From positions 1 to 6,636 of the forward strand of contig CAJWVP010000170.1 in NCBI GenBank assembly GCA_913048145.1: a stretch of DNA of 6,636 nt, in the 5' to 3' direction. A program made the translations under genes and the position numbers. The notes under the pieces were generated by a model. The model ran no database searches, had not been told where the DNA came from, and saw only the letters and a list, made by a program, of their open reading frames with translations. Positions 5,915 to 6,636 of this stretch are shown here, one piece after another. How positions within the stretch are numbered: position 1 is the stretch's first letter; the number at the start of each line of letters is the position of its first letter. The DNA is from an uncultured Rhodospirillaceae bacterium. Lineage in GTDB: Bacteria; Pseudomonadota; Alphaproteobacteria; Rhodospirillales; Casp-alpha2.

Positions 5915-6553
5915 TCACGAATTGGCGTCGCCGAACTGGGTGACGATATTCTTGGCGTCGTTTGTGATGTTGGACCAGGCGCCGTTTCGGATGCGATCAG
6001 CGCTGACGAACCAGGAACCGCCCACCGCGATGACGTTGGGAAGCGCTAGATAGTCCTCTGCATTTTCTGCGTTGATTCCGCCGGTCGGGCAAAAGCTGAT
6101 GTCGGCTAGCGGGGACGCCAAGCTTTTTAGGAACGCGGGGCCACCGGCGGCGCCGGCGGGGAAGAACTTCTGGACTGGAAATCGAGCTTCCGCTAACGCC
6201 ATGAACTCCGAAACGCTGGACCCGCCCGGCAGAAACGGTAACCCCTTGGTGGAAACCGCTTCCAGGAGCGCCGGGGTCGACCCGGGACTGACACCGAAGC
6301 GTGCCCCCAAATCCATGACCTGTGTGATCTGGTTGGCGTTCAGCAATGTGCCGGCGCCGACGATCATGTCCGGAAAGCGTTTTGCAGCCTCACCGATAGC
6401 GGCCATAGCGGCCTCGGTGCGGAGGGTTACTTCTATCGCGTGGATTCCACCCTGCAATAGCGCTTCGCACAGGGGCGCGGTGTCCTGAACCCGGTCCAGG
6501 ACAACCACAGGCACGACGCGGTTGGCGCTGAGAATATCTCGAATGTCGTCCAT
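5915..6553 (-). CDS. eda: KDPG/KHG aldolase
   Basis: A 212-residue class I aldolase, normal length for Eda. Seen: VVPVVVLDRVQDTAPLC (13-29), the catalytic Glu41 in EVTLRTEAA (41-49), VGAGTLLNANQ (65-75), VSPGSTPALL (88-97), LPFLPGGSSVSEFM (105-118), the Schiff-base Lys129 in QKFFPA (128-133), and CPTGGINAENAEDYLALPNV (155-174) followed by GGSWFV. The pattern follows E. coli Eda closely rather than DgoA. Reaction: 2-keto-3-deoxy-6-phosphogluconate to pyruvate plus glyceraldehyde-3-phosphate in the cytoplasm (Entner-Doudoroff pathway and sugar-acid breakdown). The ATG at 6553 is directly preceded by GGGAG, and a second GGAG lies about 9 bases upstream. It follows the upstream kinase-like gene by 15 bases, so they form an operon. 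Confidence 0.95.
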   Translation of the reverse strand: MDDIRDILSANRVVPVVVLDRVQDTAPLCEALLQGGIHAIEVTLRTEAAMAAIGEAAKRFPDMIVGAGTLLNANQITQVMDLGARFGVSPGSTPALLEAVSTKGLPFLPGGSSVSEFMALAEARFPVQKFFPAGAAGGPAFLKSLASPLADISFCPTGGINAENAEDYLALPNVIAVGGSWFVSADRIRNGAWSNITNDAKNIVTQFGDANS

Positions 6554-6568
6554 CTCCCTGATCTCCGG

Positions 6569-6636
6569 TTACAAGAGTGTCGGCATGTGCGCGGGTGAGA
6601 TCACCGCGCCGGGATGCTTAATCACCTCGGCGGCGA
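6569..6636 (-). CDS. kdgK: C-terminal end of a probable 2-keto-3-deoxygluconate kinase (partial)
   Basis: Only the last 21 residues and the stop are inside the window; the rest lies beyond the right edge. The tail reads AAEVIKHPGAVISPAHMPTL followed by L. The VIKHPGAVI...MP ending resembles the C-terminus of PfkB-family KDG kinases of proteobacteria, and a KDG kinase directly ahead of eda makes metabolic sense: it phosphorylates 2-keto-3-deoxygluconate to the substrate of Eda. The evidence is short, so another kinase or an unrelated upstream gene of the operon remains possible. The stop lies 15 bases before the eda start. Confidence 0.5.
   Translation of the reverse strand, partial: AAEVIKHPGAVISPAHMPTLL

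Noticed and set aside
5583..6053. Plus-strand open frame spanning the cupin end and the eda end
   Set aside because: It is the wrong frame of the cupin gene, arginine- and serine-rich as expected for a shifted GC-rich frame, and overlaps eda antisense.

Overview
The window looks like chromosomal DNA of an alphaproteobacterium. The main evidence is an ECF sigma factor of the RpoE type followed by its zinc anti-sigma factor ChrR, next to a divergent lipid-modification operon. This neighbourhood is typical of Rhodobacterales, Rhodospirillales and relatives. The genus cannot be named from the sequence. All genes appear intact except the two cut by the window edges. I see no tRNA, rRNA, insertion sequence or CRISPR array.

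Left part (1-2621, minus strand): three tightly packed genes, transcribed right to left, encode a FAD-dependent amine-oxidase-like oxidoreductase, a DUF1365 protein and a cyclopropane-fatty-acid-synthase-type SAM methyltransferase (cut by the left edge). The first two overlap by 4 bases (GTGA). The last two are separated by 6 bases.

Centre (2622-4134): an intergenic region carries two back-to-back promoters of the same unusual class (TGATC[C/T]-N18-TAT...). One faces the FAD operon and the other faces rpoE-chrR. rpoE and chrR overlap by ATGA. The simplest reading is a self-contained singlet-oxygen/peroxide response unit. ChrR holds RpoE inactive; on stress RpoE is released, activates its own operon, and switches on the divergent operon that modifies membrane fatty acids (methylated or possibly furan fatty acids).

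Right part (4213-6636): a plus-strand pair encodes an enolase-superfamily (mandelate racemase/muconate lactonizing) enzyme and a small single-domain cupin. These converge on a minus-strand pair, a probable 2-keto-3-deoxygluconate kinase (only its last 21 residues are in the window) and KDPG aldolase Eda. Together they suggest sugar-acid catabolism: acid sugar to KDG (dehydratase), KDG to KDPG (kinase), then pyruvate plus glyceraldehyde-3-phosphate (Eda). The exact substrate is not readable here. Whether the dehydratase-cupin pair is co-transcribed with rpoE-chrR is open. The gap is 78 bases with no convincing terminator and no complete promoter that I can see.
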